NCBI RefSeq assembly: GCF_011742165.1
Contig: NZ_JAAQTO010000054.1
Coordinates: forward strand, 1 to 64,000
Length of the DNA stretch: 64,000 bases
Direction: 5' to 3'
DNA from: Billgrantia bachuensis
Lineage (GTDB): Bacteria; Pseudomonadota; Gammaproteobacteria; Pseudomonadales; Halomonadaceae
Positions 62,410 through 64,000 of this stretch are shown here, piece after piece; position 1 is the stretch's first letter, and each line of letters starts with the position of its first letter. Below the pieces are notes generated by a model. That model was not told the origin of the DNA. It made no database searches and worked only from the letters and a program-made list of their open reading frames with translations. The position numbers and the translations under genes are program-made.

Positions 62410-63600
62410 TCACATGAGTTCGATGATCATGGCAATCCCTTGGCCACCGCCCACACAGGCCGTGGCGCAGCCATAGCGGCCGCCGCGATGGGCCAGGATG
62501 CGTGCCAGGGTGCCGGCCAGACGCACTCCGGTGGCACCCAGAGGGTGGCCCAGCGCCAGAGCACCGCCCCACACATTGACCCGGGACGAATCGAGCCCGA
62601 GCTTGCCGATCGCATGCAGCGGCACGGCGGCGAAGGCCTCGTTGATCTCCCAGGCATCGATCTGATCTGCATGCAATCCGGCGCGAGCCAGCGCCTGCTC
62701 GGCCGCCGCCGCGGCACCGGCGCCCATGTGCTCGGGCGCCACGCCCACGTCGGCGAAGGCGACGATGCGTGCCAGTGGCGTGGCTGCATGATGCTCGACG
62801 GCCGCGGACGACATGAGCAGTGCCGCGGCAGCCCCCGACGTCAGCGGCGAGCTGTTGCCGGCCGTGACATTGCCTCCATCGAGGAATACCGGGTCGAGCC
62901 CAGCCAGGCGTTCAAGGCTGGTATCCGGGCGAATATTGGCGTCGCGCGCGATGACTTTCCCGGCGGGGTTGGCGAGTGAGAGTCTTTCGCCATCGAAGTG
63001 ATTGTCGGCGTCGGCTCGGGCGGCACGGCGGTGAGACTCCAGCGCGAACGCGTCCATTTCATCGCGCTCGATGCCGGTCGCCTGGGCCAGGCGCTCGGCG
63101 GTGAGCCCCATGTTCAGCGCCACGTCGAGTTCGAGCCAGGGAGCTTGCTGTAAGGTGCCGGGGGTGGTCAGTACGCCCTCCTTGAACAGCGCAGGGCCTA
63201 TCGGCACCCGGGTCATGTTTTCATAGCCGCCGGCCAGGGCCACATCGACGGCGCCAGCCTGGATCTCGCGCGCGGCGCTGCGCAGGGCGGCAAGCCCCGA
63301 GCCGCACTGCTGGTCGATCTGGCGGGTGGCGCAATCGCGACCCTGCGGCCCCAGGTGCTGCGACAGCCACAGCGGATAGCGTCCCCCGAAGCTCCACTGC
63401 TCCTTGACCGGCAGCGCACAGCCGATACTGAGGTCCTCTACGGCTTGCGGGTCGAGGTCGGCGCGCGCTAGAAGCTCGTCGATAACTCGTGCCAGCAGGG
63501 CGTCGCCGCGGATGTCGGCCCAGGCGTCCACCTCGGGCTTGCGCGGGTGGGCTCGGGTGAAGGCGCTGCGTGCGTAGTCGACGAGATAGGCGTCCCTCAT
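62410..63600 (-). CDS. Thiolase family acyl-CoA acetyltransferase
   Basis: This 396-residue enzyme has the thiolase fold and residues: the nucleophile Cys in [10 protein letters not shown] near 93, NEAFA near 335, GHPLGATG near 355 and the second Cys in CVGGGQG near the end. It cleaves or forms acetoacetyl- or 3-ketoacyl-CoA. Its ATG overlaps the stop of the upstream deacylase (ATGA), so the two are co-translated. A catabolic role is likely, although a biosynthetic one is not excluded. Confidence 0.93.
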   Translation of the reverse strand: MRDAYLVDYARSAFTRAHPRKPEVDAWADIRGDALLARVIDELLARADLDPQAVEDLSIGCALPVKEQWSFGGRYPLWLSQHLGPQGRDCATRQIDQQCGSGLAALRSAAREIQAGAVDVALAGGYENMTRVPIGPALFKEGVLTTPGTLQQAPWLELDVALNMGLTAERLAQATGIERDEMDAFALESHRRAARADADNHFDGERLSLANPAGKVIARDANIRPDTSLERLAGLDPVFLDGGNVTAGNSSPLTSGAAAALLMSSAAVEHHAATPLARIVAFADVGVAPEHMGAGAAAAAEQALARAGLHADQIDAWEINEAFAAVPLHAIGKLGLDSSRVNVWGGALALGHPLGATGVRLAGTLARILAHRGGRYGCATACVGGGQGIAMIIELM

Positions 63601-64000
63601 GCCGCTCCTCCGTTGGCGTTGGCCAGTTCTGCCCAGCGATGGATGAACAGCGCATAGGTGGTCAGCACGTGGCGTATCGAGTCGATTTCGACGCACTCGT
63701 CGACACCGTGAATGCGCTGGGCCACCGGGCCGTAGCAGGTGCCGTTGATCTCGCCGCTGACATGGAAGGCGCGCAAATCAGTGGTGCAGGTCGAGAGATA
63801 GGCCTTCGGCGGCTCGCCGAGCAGGTCCTCATGGCAGCGCGAGAGCAGCGCGATGCCCGGCGCCTCGAGATCGACCAGATGACCTTCGGAGCGAAAGCCA
63901 TGGAACTCCACGCGTGGCGCAGGACTGCCGTTGCCGAGCTTGGCATGGCGCGTTTCGATGCATTGACGCACGCGATCCATGACCTCGTCGGTTGTCATGC
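63597..64000 (-). CDS. M20 family deacylase (ArgE/DapE-like), 5' part outside the window
   Basis: About 134 C-terminal residues of an M20 metal-dependent amidohydrolase are visible. TTDLRAF and the motif CYGPVAQRIHGVDECVEI, with the His that binds the second metal, then the final SIRHVLTTYALFI helix, are characteristic. Most of the gene lies to the right of base 64000. The ATG at 63998 is probably internal. Its pairing with a thiolase suggests release of an acid or amino acid that is then degraded by CoA thiolysis. Confidence 0.85.
   Translation of the reverse strand, partial: MTTDEVMDRVRQCIETRHAKLGNGSPAPRVEFHGFRSEGHLVDLEAPGIALLSRCHEDLLGEPPKAYLSTCTTDLRAFHVSGEINGTCYGPVAQRIHGVDECVEIDSIRHVLTTYALFIHRWAELANANGGAA

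Overview
The window is a GC-rich gammaproteobacterial chromosome segment. Its gene content points to Halomonadaceae: long-type QueF, YqjD/E/K, a TRAP transporter, ergothioneine genes, a complete Tad pilus locus and Csr/Rsm-type small RNAs under GacA-like boxes. Assignment to the family is inference from content and base usage; no rRNA or housekeeping marker is present. I see no CRISPR array, insertion sequence or prophage.

Left part (1-5.4 kb): the end of a tRNA-Gly with a second copy of its 3' end about 60 bp on, a YadG/YadH ABC exporter overlapping queF, a roughly 190-bp imperfect palindromic repeat, a YdjA-type nitroreductase, a YiiD-type thioesterase, tRNA-Ser(GGA) with clear promoter and terminator, and a pirin. 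From 5.4 to 10.4 kb lies a leftward operon of a GntR/FCD regulator, a class III CoA-transferase and a three-gene TRAP transporter. Two perfect 12-bp palindromes 63 bp apart precede the regulator. Next comes a 1.15-kb region without protein genes that appears to encode two CsrB/RsmZ-like CsrA-sequestering RNAs, each with a GacA/UvrY-type box upstream and a terminator. It is followed by a PAS-GGDEF-EAL protein whose GGDEF motif is degenerate.

Middle part (13.5-28.7 kb): a small periplasmic DUF3617-like protein, a frameshifted FRG-domain gene, a GH15 glucoamylase-like enzyme, and a rightward four-gene oxidoreductive cluster (ThDP-dependent pyruvate-oxidase-like enzyme, enolase-superfamily enzyme, FAD/Fe-S dehydrogenase, SDR). 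The last two carry C-terminal membrane tails. An RND efflux pair converges on this cluster. From 29.0 to 41.4 kb is a contiguous Tad/Flp pilus locus (flp, prepilin peptidase, AAA+ ATPase, rcpC, rcpA, small lipoprotein, tadZABCDE, tadG), followed by an opposing receiver-AraC regulator.

Right part (42.8-64 kb): a YhiN-type flavoprotein, egtB-egtD for ergothioneine, a TetR-like regulator, the yqjD-yqjE-yqjK membrane operon, pldA, a large MscK-type mechanosensitive channel, tlyA and an AbrB-like membrane protein. Then comes a two-gene unit of an ATP-grasp ligase and an unfamiliar 683-aa protein with a papain-like Gln/Cys...His...Asn arrangement. This is the strongest candidate for an undescribed protein system here. 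The 4.5S (SRP) RNA, a small unknown protein, a polar amino-acid ABC transporter operon, a thiolase and a truncated M20 deacetylase finish the window.
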